Shown: one piece after another, positions 38,518 to 49,700 of the stretch
Position numbering within the stretch: position 1 is the stretch's first letter
How the letters are laid out: every line of letters begins with the position of its first letter
DNA from: Kudoa neothunni
Lineage: Eukaryota; Cnidaria
Assembly: GCA_964304625.1 (NCBI GenBank)
Contig: OZ199838.1
Location: 3,968,001 to 4,032,000, forward strand
Direction of reading: 5' to 3'
DNA: 64,000 nucleotides
The notes under the pieces: model-generated
Told to the model about the DNA's origin: nothing
The model's database searches: none
The model's input: only the letters and a program-made list of their open reading frames with translations
Made by a program: the position numbers and the translations under genes

Positions 38518-40387
38518 ATGTTGGGAGAATTTGAGGACTACTTTAAACAGTATGCACCTCTTATCGAATATCTAGGTGTAGATCAACAGCAATTGGCATA
38601 CTACATAATTGAACGAATGGATGACAAAATTATGCAGTTATTGCCTAAATTTAACCGACAACAAACCAACGAAATTCTACTTGAACTTGCCGAGTTGGTG
38701 AAACAGCGGCCCCAATTTTGCAAGTTGTTGATGTTTGTTTCCGATCAGCAAAAATCTTTTGAAGATAGCTTTGTTGATGTTTGTTTCAATTCAAGTGATT
38801 TATTCGGTAAATTGAGCTTAAATACACGACGCACACTGTGGAAAAGCAGACCTTTACAATTTGGCGAAAATCTCTTGCCATATGTGAATATCTATGTGAC
38901 TTGGTTGGACGAAAAATACACTGATGTCAATCTGATTGTGGATAGCAAAGAAGAAAATGATCGAGACTCGACAGCATCATTTCTTCAGTCGTGCTATGGC
39001 GAACGACGTCAAAATCAATCCATCGTAGACATTCTTAATTTAATTGGCGATAGTTTTCCGCTGTACGATTTGTCGCTGCAGTTTATTCGAACGCTTTGGA
39101 TAAAAACCAAAAAGATTAGTTATTGCAGTCTACGATTAGATTTGTTGTTGGTGAACAATTCCACTACTATTCAAAATATTAGGTAATACTGTGACTAATT
39201 ATGTTCTGGTGATGCGAATGTGACTGACCGTTTGTGTTGTATTGATGTAGATCGGCTGATCCCTGTTACAAACTGGTGTGGTATCTGGACAACTGCATCA
39301 CTTCAAACCGCATGAAAAAGAAATATCTCCTGGAAATTCATAATATTATTAAAACGGCATCAAAAAATAAAGATTTTGTTTTGGGGTAACATTTTTGATG
39401 AGCGAGATTCTAGTGTGAAATTTGTATCATTCGCTGATGTGTGTAGGGACATTGGCATGATATTATCGGACCCTTCTGTTAGATCGTTTCTTCTTACAGC
39501 CACAATGCGACGACTAGAAAAAGACTACTTAGCTAGAATAATTCCTAGAGTAAGTTGAGATAATGTTGTTGATTTAAACGTTCATCAACTAAATATACCC
39601 ATATAGGATTGTACCTATTTGAGCATGATAATCACTCTACTGAAAAATAGTTTTTCCTCTTCCGCGACTCTATCTACCTCTGAAGATCCTCACGATGTCT
39701 GCACTAAAATTCAAGTCACGGAGGTATTCTGTTTTAAATATTTGAGCCGTACGTCTAATTTCTGAATAGAAAATGATCTTCACTCAATTACTTCCCATAC
39801 TTATGTACCAACTTGGGTTTCAACACTCGTTGTCTATTCAGGTCAAATGTGAAACACTTCCTTCGCTGAAAGACTTTTTCTCCCCCAACAGTCCACATTT
39901 CACACCAATATTTGATATGCTGTTCTCGTGTGAAATGTGTTCTTATTTGTGGTGGTATGCTCAAATATATTTACTGGAAAAGTTCGAAAATTGGGAAATG
40001 TTCATGTGGATGGTGAACGAATATATGAATAATCTAGCCCAATATTGCTTCCTCCAAATCGAAACCAATAATGAGCTCAGCGACAATGCTGACCACTATT
40101 CTGCAGTGTGCTTCTTTTCCGAATTCGTTCTTCTGATGATTGTTCCACTTTTTATAAAACTTGCCAAATCAAGGACTGAGGATCAATTCAATTGGTTCAA
40201 CTTTTTTGATGTGTTCTTTGTAAAAATTCCGAATATGCTCATTCATAACCAATATCGCCACACCGCTAACAACATACTCAAAATTGGGATTAAAATGCTT
40301 AGTGTTATCGGTCCCTATATTCATGAATCCGTTTTCAATGAAATAAGTGACATGATTGCTACGTTTGCAGAAGAAATAAAACTCTAA
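38518..40387 (+). CDS. NELFB: NELF-B (COBRA1), negative elongation factor subunit
   Basis: NELF-B is a helical scaffold of the NELF complex, which holds RNA polymerase II at promoter-proximal pauses. Five exons join in phase: 38518-39182, 39251-39385, 39447-39549, 39607-39723, 39770-40387, with introns of 46-68 nt. Matches to the family: FPLYDLSLQFIRTLW followed by KISYCSLRLDLLL at the end of exon 1; ADPCYKLVWYLDNCI in exon 2 (human has VDPCHKFTWCLDACI); VLG joined to DIGMILSDPSVRSFLL across intron 2; and FTQLLPILMYQ in exon 5. The exon-spanning match of VLGDIGMILSDP confirms that splice. The protein has about 545 residues, slightly shorter than the human one, missing mostly N-terminal sequence; an upstream exon cannot be excluded. 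No frame breaks. Confidence 0.92.
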
Positions 40388-41820
40388 TTGTTCATCACAT
40401 TGAATTGGCACTGCTTTTTCATGTTTGACTTCTGATGGGTTTTTCTAAAGTGCCAAATTATACTGTTACAATTTGGTTTAATCTTACTTATGTAATTGAC
40501 ATGGTAAATAAAGTCAGGTGTCGTTAGTTTTGTCTAAATTTAATTATTTCTGACCCATCACTTCGCTCTTAGGGTTCAGAAATAATAAATTTTCGCGGTG
40601 TATACAAAATAAAATCTGTATAAAAGTGGGTGAATAAGAGTTACGAGATTTAAAATATCGGCGCGCATGCGCGGGGTTATATTTAAGGTTCAAATTTAAT
40701 GTGCAAATAGTTGTGCTATTAAATTATTTATTGTTATGTAAACAAATTTTATTTTCGTCTGTTAGGCTTTTATGGTATTAACCCCAGGTAATCAAAATCG
40801 GACGTGGAAAATTGGGAATTAAGCGATTGAAACTCTAAATGGACATTTTATTAATGTGCTCGTGCATGGAAAATATTTAATGGAGAATTAATGATTAATG
40901 CGCTTCATTTTTTCTTTAAATTTTCATAATGGGTAGAGTATATTCGCACTAGCAAAAAAAGAGATAAAAATCTGGAGTAAACTTGGATCCCAATTCTATT
41001 AGGAAAAGTATTAATTAGTGTTACCTAATACTAAAAAGGTTAAAATTAATACGCTAGAGTATCGAATCTCTGGTATTACAATTTATTGCATTAATGCATT
41101 CCTTGTTTTACATGTTATTTTCGATATACCAAACATGTACTCTTATCTTTAAAGGTAGAATTAATTCTTGTACAAAATAATATTATAAATATGTAAATTA
41201 AAGTTGTTAGTAATATTTACATTATAGAATAAATTAATAATTTCCCCATTCATATATTATTGAATTTTTTGACTCGAAGTCCTTTGTTGCCACTAATATC
41301 GCGAAATTTTTGTACCCATTGTATTTTTTTAAAATCAGTTTAATGTATGTGTAATAATGTTTTTAGTTATATTTATAATATAAAAATATATGCATGATTA
41401 TAATGTTTTAGGCGCATCAATTTTATGATTACTATAAAATCACCTTCGAGGAAAAACCGAATATGAAGTCCTTCTAATTCTTATAAAAAATGTTCTGCTG
41501 AAATTATTTAAATAAAACTAATTTCATTATAATTAAATAAATAAATGAGTAAAATCAAATTAAAAAAAGTATCACGGGGTTTAAAACCCTCGATCTTAAA
41601 TATTATAATAATACGAACATTTTGGAACTTTGATTGATTATAATCGATTTATAGATAAGAGTATCAAGAATTTACCAATTTATAAATATTGAATTCAATT
41701 CAATTATTATAGTCATGATTAATTTGAGAAATCTTAAGATTTTATTTATAAACAAAAAAATTCAGTCTTATTATTTGTTAATTCTGTTTTCTAAACTTGT
41801 TTTCTCATTAAGTTCTCATA
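40388..41820. other. Intergenic, downstream of NELF-B
   Basis: AT-rich apart from a small palindromic GC patch (GCGCGCATGCGCGGGG, about 40662-40677), which contains an NRF-1-like word. No coding sequence seen. Confidence 0.4.
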
Positions 41821-41824
41821 TTAC

Positions 41825-42860
41825 AGTATTTCACGACCAAGATGCAAAAATGGCGCATATCTATTAAGATGTTAAACTTTCTTTTAAAAATTTCAATAAA
41901 AACTTAAAAAAGGCTATGCAACGCTGAAATAACAGAGGATGTCTAAATTTTATTCATATATATTTTTATTTCTAATTGTTAATTTCTTCTGAGCTTTTTC
42001 TAATACATTCGAATAGCTCTGAATGTGTTTTGGATCCCATCCGTTTCACAATGGATGTAAGTAGTCCAAATACCTCCTCAACTGGATTAAGGAATGGCGA
42101 ATAGTGTGGTAATAGCAATAATTTATGGGGGCTGTTTGCAATCAATGCCTTACACTTTCAGTTCTATGAAATGCGATGTTATTCATTATTAAAATAGCTC
42201 TTTCTATTGAATCTGCTTCTAAATCTTAGAAAATATATTTGAAAAATGAGGAGAAAAATTAGTTTACACCGCCGGTGTGAATTTTAAATCCCCAAATCTT
42301 TTCACTGCTCATGGCTGCTATTAACGTACTACTTTGGGATCTAATAGACTTCATTTTTAAGTTTGCTTTAGTTCCCGTGAGTGATTCGTCTTGAGAACGT
42401 CGAGTTGACAGAGAAAACTCAGATTCGTTATCAAATAGAATTTCAAAATATGCTGGTTCCAGATGTGTGTATTCGCTCACATAACTAAGAAAATCATAAG
42501 CCAATTATAAAAATTTATTTTATACTCGTATCTTAACGAAATAGTTATAAGAGAATTCCTGCCCATTGGCACTAATGATATTTTTAAATTCCATCGTGAT
42601 TTAAACCAAGAAATCAATCATGGGTCATTACTAAGCTTAGGTTCAATTCTTTTATCAAATGGTTTCTTTCATGTACGATATCATGAGCAGATAGTTTAAT
42701 TTTATTTCTCTCTGAAGAAGCCGAACCAGTTTATAAGACACCACTATATCTTTCTTTCTAATCGAGATGATATCTAGAGTAGAAATAGAAGGGAGTTTAA
42801 ATTTCAGCAAAGTAATATTTTTGCATTCCTGTTTAGTATACTCTAAAAAAATCAATAAAT
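41825..42860 (-). pseudogene. IS630/Tc1-like transposase remnant (copy 2)
   Basis: Minus-strand blocks: ILFDNESEFSLSTRRSQDES and TKANLKMKSIRSQSSTLIAAM (42450-42310) near the first catalytic Asp; a MNNIAFHRTESV segment (about 42190), where the usual Asp of the DN pair has become Asn; and LLLPHYSPFLNPVEEVF (42125-42075), the classic DDE_3 C-terminal motif. These lie in different frames. TACAGTATTTCACGACC near 41822 may be one end, and CGGTTACCTACTGTAC at 43123-43138 the other. It shares family wording with the copy at 9 kb. Confidence 0.75.
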
Positions 42861-43116
42861 TAATATTTTAGTTTTATTATTTCCCCATTTTTAAGTTTTC
42901 CAGACATTATAAATATAAAAAAGGCACACCACTAAATCCGCCTATAGATAGCTGAAAAGTTGCGGAAAATCGGTTAAGCGCTAATAATAGGAAAAAACCA
43001 CTTTCTAATGTCCAATTATTAAAATTGTTGTAAATTATTATTAAAATCGACAAATTAAATAAAATATATGATTTAAATATTAAAATAATATTTTAAGGGA
43101 AGAAAGTCTAAAGGTA

Positions 43117-43139
43117 GCGAAAATCGGTTACCTACTGTA
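43117..43139 (-). repeat. Terminal CAGTAGGTAACCGATTTTCG repeat
   Basis: Read on the minus strand this is TACAGTAGGTAACCGATTTT, the same terminus as at 18139-18164 and similar to the MITE end at 25480. Confidence 0.4.
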
Positions 43140-43204
43140 CAATGTTCTACACGTGCCCACATACACGATATATGGGCGCTCATGGACTGAATTTGGTTTG
43201 ATCA

Positions 43205-44165
43205 CAATGGATCATGACATTAGGACTAATAATGATGAAAATGAAAACGAACTTTCAGAAATCTTTGTTCTACCTGATGCCGACATATCTGAGTCAGATT
43301 CGTATTTTGACTACGATCCAGTGATTATATCGTCAAATATGAAAGGAAAAGAATGCGTGTCATCAGATGATTCTGACATTGAAATTGATTCCGAAATTAA
43401 TTCAGAAACCAAATAGAAAAAGGCTTTGAACAACGCAGGTTTGAAACAGGAATTATCCAACAATAACGATAATTTTGAAAATTTAAACGGGTTAATTCAT
43501 CCCATTGGTTATTTTAATAAATTATTCGATAATGAACTGCATGAATTGATTGTTGTCGAATCAAATCGATACGCAATACCACAAAGACCGAAAACTCTTG
43601 ATCTGCTATCCTTTGCTTACTCAGTTCATGAGTCATTGTTATATAAAAATCAATTAACCATACAAACTCGTAGACGAAGCCGCCAAAATATTGATCCCAC
43701 TCCAAACAATATCAGCGAAAACATAAAATTACCACGAAACAAATATATTTAATTATCCCATCAAATAAAATTTGGTAATATAAATCTTTACCTGAAATAA
43801 CTTCATTTCCAAGAAGATGCAAAATTTTCGGAAGAAAACCCCAAGTAGTAGTAGTAGTTTGTTTGAAATGTAATGCTCCATGCTGATTTGTGAATGGTAA
43901 AAATTGTTTATACATTTATAATAAAAATTAATTTACATTTTATAAACCATTTTATGTTCTTTATGTAATTCCTTTCGATTTCTATCGTGCGCACAAATTA
44001 CGGTCTGCTAATGCCGGATGTTCGGTATACGGATCAACATTGATAACCATTTTTATGATATGTTAAAAGGTATTATAAGAAAATGAATATCGGTTTTAAG
44101 TTAAAATTACTTATTTAAATTTATATTTTTTTTCATAGATAAATAGAAATTCAGACGTGAAAGGG
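43205..44165 (+). mobile_element. piggyBac N-terminal fragment
   Basis: Two adjacent frames (43153-43416 and 43426-43752) encode an acidic N terminus (SDDSDIEIDSEINSE) and then HPIGYFNKLFDNELHELIV followed by ESNRYA. This is the start of the piggyBac transposase core (typically a P-x-x-x-F / LIV-x-x-TN-x-YA pattern). The DDE part is missing. A right end CAGACGTGAAAGGG followed by TTAA lies at 44152-44169, consistent with a piggyBac terminus. No left end was found, so the copy is partial. Confidence 0.55.
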
Positions 44166-44453
44166 TTAACCACAATAAAAGGCAGCGTACATATTGACTG
44201 AGGGTATGAGGGAGCGTGGGAAATTATGATGTTTATTTACAAAATATTTTATTTAATTAAAAATTATAATTGAAATCTATTCTAACAAAAGAAAATATTT
44301 AGAGATACTGAATTCTAATATGTTTTTTCATAACATGTCTGTGCTGAATTGGCAAAACAGACACAATAGGCGTGCCAACGTTAGTTCATCTTGTCGAAGG
44401 TTGGCGAAAACAATAGTCGTGGGATTTTCGTCGGCAGAGCGCAAAGTTGCATA

Positions 44454-45388
44454 ATGAGCTACGGTGACGAAAGAAAGATATTTATAGGGAATCTACCCAA
44501 AGATGTGAGGACAAGTGAAGTGGAAAAATTGTTCTATAAGTTTGGAAATATTCGTCATGTTGATGTACGCGGTTTTACTTCGGGCTCACCTTACGCCTTT
44601 CTAGAGTTTGATCATTACAAGTAGCAGTGATCTATTGCAGTTTATAATTTTGATATTATTCTGTTAGAGATGCCAGAGATGCTATTCGATCGCGAGATGG
44701 ATACAACTATGATGGTTATACACTGAGAGTGGAATACCAACGAGGTACAAGAAGAGGTAGAGGTCGCCATCCTGATGATAGTTATTACGACCGAGGAAAC
44801 GATCGCAGCAACTATCGCAAAAGTCAACCCCCTCAAAGAACCAACTATCGTGCTAAAGTGTCCGGATTGCCCAGGTCGGGCAGTTGGCAAGACGTGAAAG
44901 ACCACGTCAGAACAGCTGGTGAAGTTGCTTATGCGAACGTATTCAACGATGGCACTGGCGTCATTGAATTTTTTCGAGAAGATGATCTTCACCGGGCAGT
45001 TCGTGAGATGGATAAAACTCGTTTCAAATCACACGAGGTATTAATTGTTCCGTTTTGCATGCAAACTCCATTCAACTTATTTTATAGGGCGAAACATCAA
45101 TTATTCGCTTAAGAGTGCAGGGTGAAGGATCTTCATCAAGGTCACCGAGTTCAAAAGGTAGAGGTGTTTCGCGATCTAGATCGCTTTCCCCGCTCGAGAT
45201 CTATTTCTAGATCGCGCTCCAAATCACTCTCTAGGTCTCTGTCCAAGTCACGCTCTAGATCTCGTTCCAGATCTAACTCTAGGTCGGCCTCTAGATCTCC
45301 TGATAATGACGATGTACATGTTGATAGTAGGCTAACACCCGTCGACGAGAACTACAATGGCACTGTTGAACCAGTCGCCGAAAAGTAA
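44454..45388 (+). CDS. SRSF1: SRSF1 (SF2/ASF)-like SR splicing factor
   Basis: SRSF1-type proteins bind exonic enhancers and recruit spliceosomal factors. Exons 44454-44620, 44668-45037 and about 45088-45388. RRM1 has RKIFIGNLPKDV (RNP2) and GSPYAFLEF (RNP1), running into DARDAIRSRDGYNYDGYTLR across the first intron (47 nt). A basic RGRGRH linker follows, then a pseudo-RRM with SGLPRSGSWQDVKDHVRTAG; the SWQDVKDH signature is specific to the SRSF1 group. Exon 3 begins GETSIIRLRV and leads to an RS tail (SRSRSKSLSRSLSKSRSRS) ending with VAEK. Anomaly: the RS tail changes frame at a C4 run, 45188-45191; in the uninterrupted frame the protein stops soon after, near 45211. The clean RS repeat beyond makes an indel error or recent mutation likely. 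Confidence 0.9.
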
Positions 45389-46702
45389 GCTGTTCGTTTT
45401 GAGTGATAGGTCAATTAAGATTAATGTTTTTGTATTAACCATAGTGATTCTGCTCTTGATATATCAAAGGATGGAGAGTAATTCTGTTAGCACACATCCT
45501 CCTCTATTCAAAAAACAACGGTTCAATCATCTCCTCTTTCCGCACAAGAATTGGTTCCTAACAGTTCTGCTTTTAATATGAATTGTTGATGTTTATTATT
45601 CTGTTTGATGATTTGTTGCCGCTGCATGATACTTAATATTTATCCCAACATTCTGTTGATGTATTCTCTTCCAATGATGTTGTTGCCATGGGATCTAGTT
45701 TGTTGTACATTTTTACTGTATTACTACTGTAGGTGCTGGTAGGATTTAAAATTTACTAATAGAAGCGCCATAATATGATGATAGATGATGTGATTCGAGG
45801 AATCATCAGGATTTCTGTTGTAAATAGAGCACATACAATCGAATTTATTTTTCTTTACTTCCGCTGGATGATTTTTACTATCAAAGTTACCAACTTATTG
45901 TTGCTGTCACTGTAGTTGCATTGTTTTACGTTTCTACAGCGGTTGATTTTATCGCTATTTTCTTGCGGATAAATAGATCCAGCAGCAATATACGTAATTT
46001 CACAGAAATGGTTCATTTATCTTATTCCAGCTTGTGATGAATCCGTGTGTGGTTTTATATTCCTCTTAAATCATCTTTTCAAGACGAATGTTTGACGGAT
46101 GGGATGACCTGACCCATGGTGAAATTTCCGTTATTATGTCCTTTTTAATAATAAAATGTGTGATACTTTGGAGTAACAACTCTGAATGATGATCGTATTG
46201 GGAATTTTACTAGTTTGTGTTAAAATATCTATGATAATGTTTTGCTTTTGTGGGCTATAACACGGGGCAGACAGCGAATCATTAAAATTTAAGTAGGTAT
46301 GTAAAATATCAATCTTATCACTGCAAAGAGCGATGTCACCTATGAATTGTTAGGATGAGAATTTATACTAGGTTGGATAATTTGTTGTGGGTTTCACCTA
46401 AAACTAGTTCGATGGTTGTCGAATGAGCTTGTGGGAGCACGTAAGTGAGAATTAATTCAACTCGATGAAACTACTGAAATGTTACTGTCGCGTATAAATA
46501 GATTACTGGCTCCAATTTTTTTGAATTTAAGAATGAATTTTAATTTTAAACAAAATAATCGATAGTTTGATTGTTATAGTAAACTGACTGCATACAAATC
46601 AATTAACAGGGGCGAGACAATCGGTAGCACTTTGGAATCAGCGCATTAGCTCGCTAATTTAAATTCTCCCTAGTCCCACGTGACATAGAAACCAAATTCG
46701 CG
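45389..46702. other. Intergenic between SRSF1-like and thioredoxin
   Basis: Probable 3' untranslated region of the SR gene, then AT-rich DNA without a recognisable exon. Confidence 0.4.
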
Positions 46703-49700
46703 ATGTCGCTCGTTTCTAGAGCGTTTCTGATTCCGAAAATAAATACAGCTGTATTAGCGAATCTAGCGCGGTTACCTTGGAGATCCTTTCGGCGCAATGT
46801 AATGGGGAAGGTGATGACCCCTTCAACCCAACTCATAAAAACAATGATGAACCATGAGGGATTATTTTTGATGCTGTTCCATGCCCAGTACGCGTGACTT
46901 TTTGCGCCTAAGTTGATTTTAAAATGTTTAGATGGTGTGAAAAATGCCAAGAGTTTGTACCTGATGTAGAAGAGTTGTTGGACGATTACCCAGGTGTTGA
47001 ATTGTATTTGGTGGACGTCGAGGTGGATAGACTCACAACTGAAGCTTTCGGGGTACGCTTTTTTAATTTAAACATGTTTTATTGTTATAAGTTTGAAGTG
47101 TTTACCAACTTCCATTTCAGTATATTTAACTTTGATGTTAACTACGCTTTCTCGTTAATATTTTATTGTTGTAATATAATTGATTGGCACGAGTTATTGC
47201 GTCCACGATTCTAACAATCTTATCGATGTGTTCACAACCAATTAAAGCATAATAGGTCATAATTGTTTCTTTTTTGTTTCCATACAAAATTTAATCTAAC
47301 CAATTTGTTTATGATATTAAAATAGTTGTTTTTGCAAATTAGGGAATTAATAGTTATTACACTTCCTTAACTTCCGTTTTTTTACGAGAGTGAATTTTTG
47401 ATACGAATCATTTTATTAAAAACCAGCTTCAACTTGAAATAATTATCGTAATTTTGTTATTGCCACTGCTCCATTTAAAGTTTGATATATCTACTGACTT
47501 AGTTATAATTTGAAATGATCATTTTATTGATATTTATGGTATTGCATTTCAACTAATAACCATGGAAACCAATTAAAATATCAGGATTAGTAACTTTTAA
47601 ATAAAAAATTGGTAATGGTAAACGAGGCGGCTACTAAATTTCAACCGCTCAGCTTCATTTATTTTCACCGATTCTTTCACGATAATTCTTTTACAATTTT
47701 AAATGTTGGGCAGGGTGGTTCAATTCCCCAAAAAATTTAATTATAAATTTTTAAAAATCTTAGGATTAATCCTCCAATTGTGTTATTTAAGTCTGTATTT
47801 TATTAGGATTTAAATTGTTATATCCTATTTGTACCATGTATACTTTATAGTTACACACTTTTCAATGTCCATAATGAATCGAATATTTTCTCCGTGATCA
47901 TGCGGAATTATTCGCGTTAATAGTAAAAAATATCAGAGGTAATAAGGTAGGATGTGGCACGTCAAATACACCCCTCTGTGCATAGTTTTTTCGCCGATTC
48001 TTTCACGATTTTTTATAATGAAAAAATAAATACCGAGAGGAAGAATTCGGATAATTATAATATCATCTAATTTTGTTGCGAAATCCCGAATACAACACCA
48101 TCGGTACACGTGAATTCTTCGTTAAGTTTCTAATGGCCGATGAAAATACATTTTGTTTTTTATACACTAACTTCTAAATTGATTATACGCCTTGGTAGTA
48201 TTTTTATTAATGGATCATCTCAAAATTATTCGACTAAGCCGTTTAATTAAGCCCTACACATCTTATTTTAAATTATCTTCTCTATTTTGTTTGTACGTCG
48301 CCTTTGAACTTTTCTAAATAATAGTACGATCAATCATTACTTACTTTAGTTTATAAATGTTTTGAATTAATTTATCTCAATTATAAAAAAAGTTATAATC
48401 ATTATATCACCAAAATTTTACCATAAAATTTTACTTGTGACAGTATAAGCAATCTTCGAACCTCGTTACATTTAATAATTTTAAATAAAATGTTGTAACA
48501 GTTAATTTTTGTAGAATCATTTTTTATAAAAGATATTTATACAAAATACAATGAGCAATATGAATCGTAATTTAATAGTATATTGCTTAACATATACTAT
48601 GTCATTTATTTTTTTTGATACATATGGTCTTTAAATTTTATGTTCAATCTTTTCTTATATTTTTAAAAATAGTTATTTTATTTTAAGTCTTCTGTTATAA
48701 TTTGTAATTTGTTGGGGGAAATTTACAAATAATTGTGGTTTTCCTATATTTCTATAATATTTTACCATTTACCAGTTGCTTTCACATTATATTACAAATT
48801 TAACATTAATTCTTTGTTCACGATAAATTGTTATAAAAATTATTTAAACGAAGCAGTTACTACGACATAATTTGATAAAATGATAAATAATTGGCACACT
48901 ATAGTTTTCAAAAAATTTCATTTAATGTACCGGCCGCTCACTGGCCGATAATTTTTCTGCTTCCCGTGAAAGATTATTTCGTCATTTTCAATAAAATTTT
49001 CTTTACCATCAAATGGTTTACGTATATGAAAATTAGAAGCACGAATATTCCTAATTTTTTAAACCATAGCCCGCTGTTTTTGTGGTTACACCAATATTTT
49101 CGGAGGCGGATAAAATTGTTTCATCCATGCCCCAGTTGTAAATAGTCTTATATATTTTCTCCGCCGTTAAGCTTGGGATGTGATGAAATAAATTCAGACT
49201 CAAAAATAGTTCCACTTCGAGGAGATACCCTAGTTTTACAGCTTCGAATTGTAAAACTAGTATTTAGAAATAGAATAGTTGATTTTGACAAAGATGACTT
49301 AATGAATAATCCGCATCATTTCTTTCATACGATTCTATTTTACACATTGGCCATTGAAGGTTTAGAATCCTATTGGTGGGGAAAACAATTGAAATTGTAG
49401 CAATTGATACATCTAAAAGAAAAAGGAAACAGATATTCGTTTTCTACAAGTATATTCAACAATTTAAGGAGGTTATAAATCAATATAAAATCTTCATTGT
49501 CAAAGCAACACGAAGAACTCATTTTCTCTAACGCGGGGAAATTTGATAAACTACTAGCTTAAATATTTTATACTTTGTTATTTAAATGCAACGAAACATT
49601 ACTAAAAATGATACTAAGGGGCATAATCAATCTAGAACTTGGTGCATAAAAAATAAAATTTGTTTTCATTGGTCATTGGAAATTTAACGAAGATTTAATG

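Noticed and set aside
46654-46950. Minus-strand ORF of 98 codons
   Set aside because: Antisense of thioredoxin exons 1 and 2, which splice in phase and encode FHAQWCEKC.
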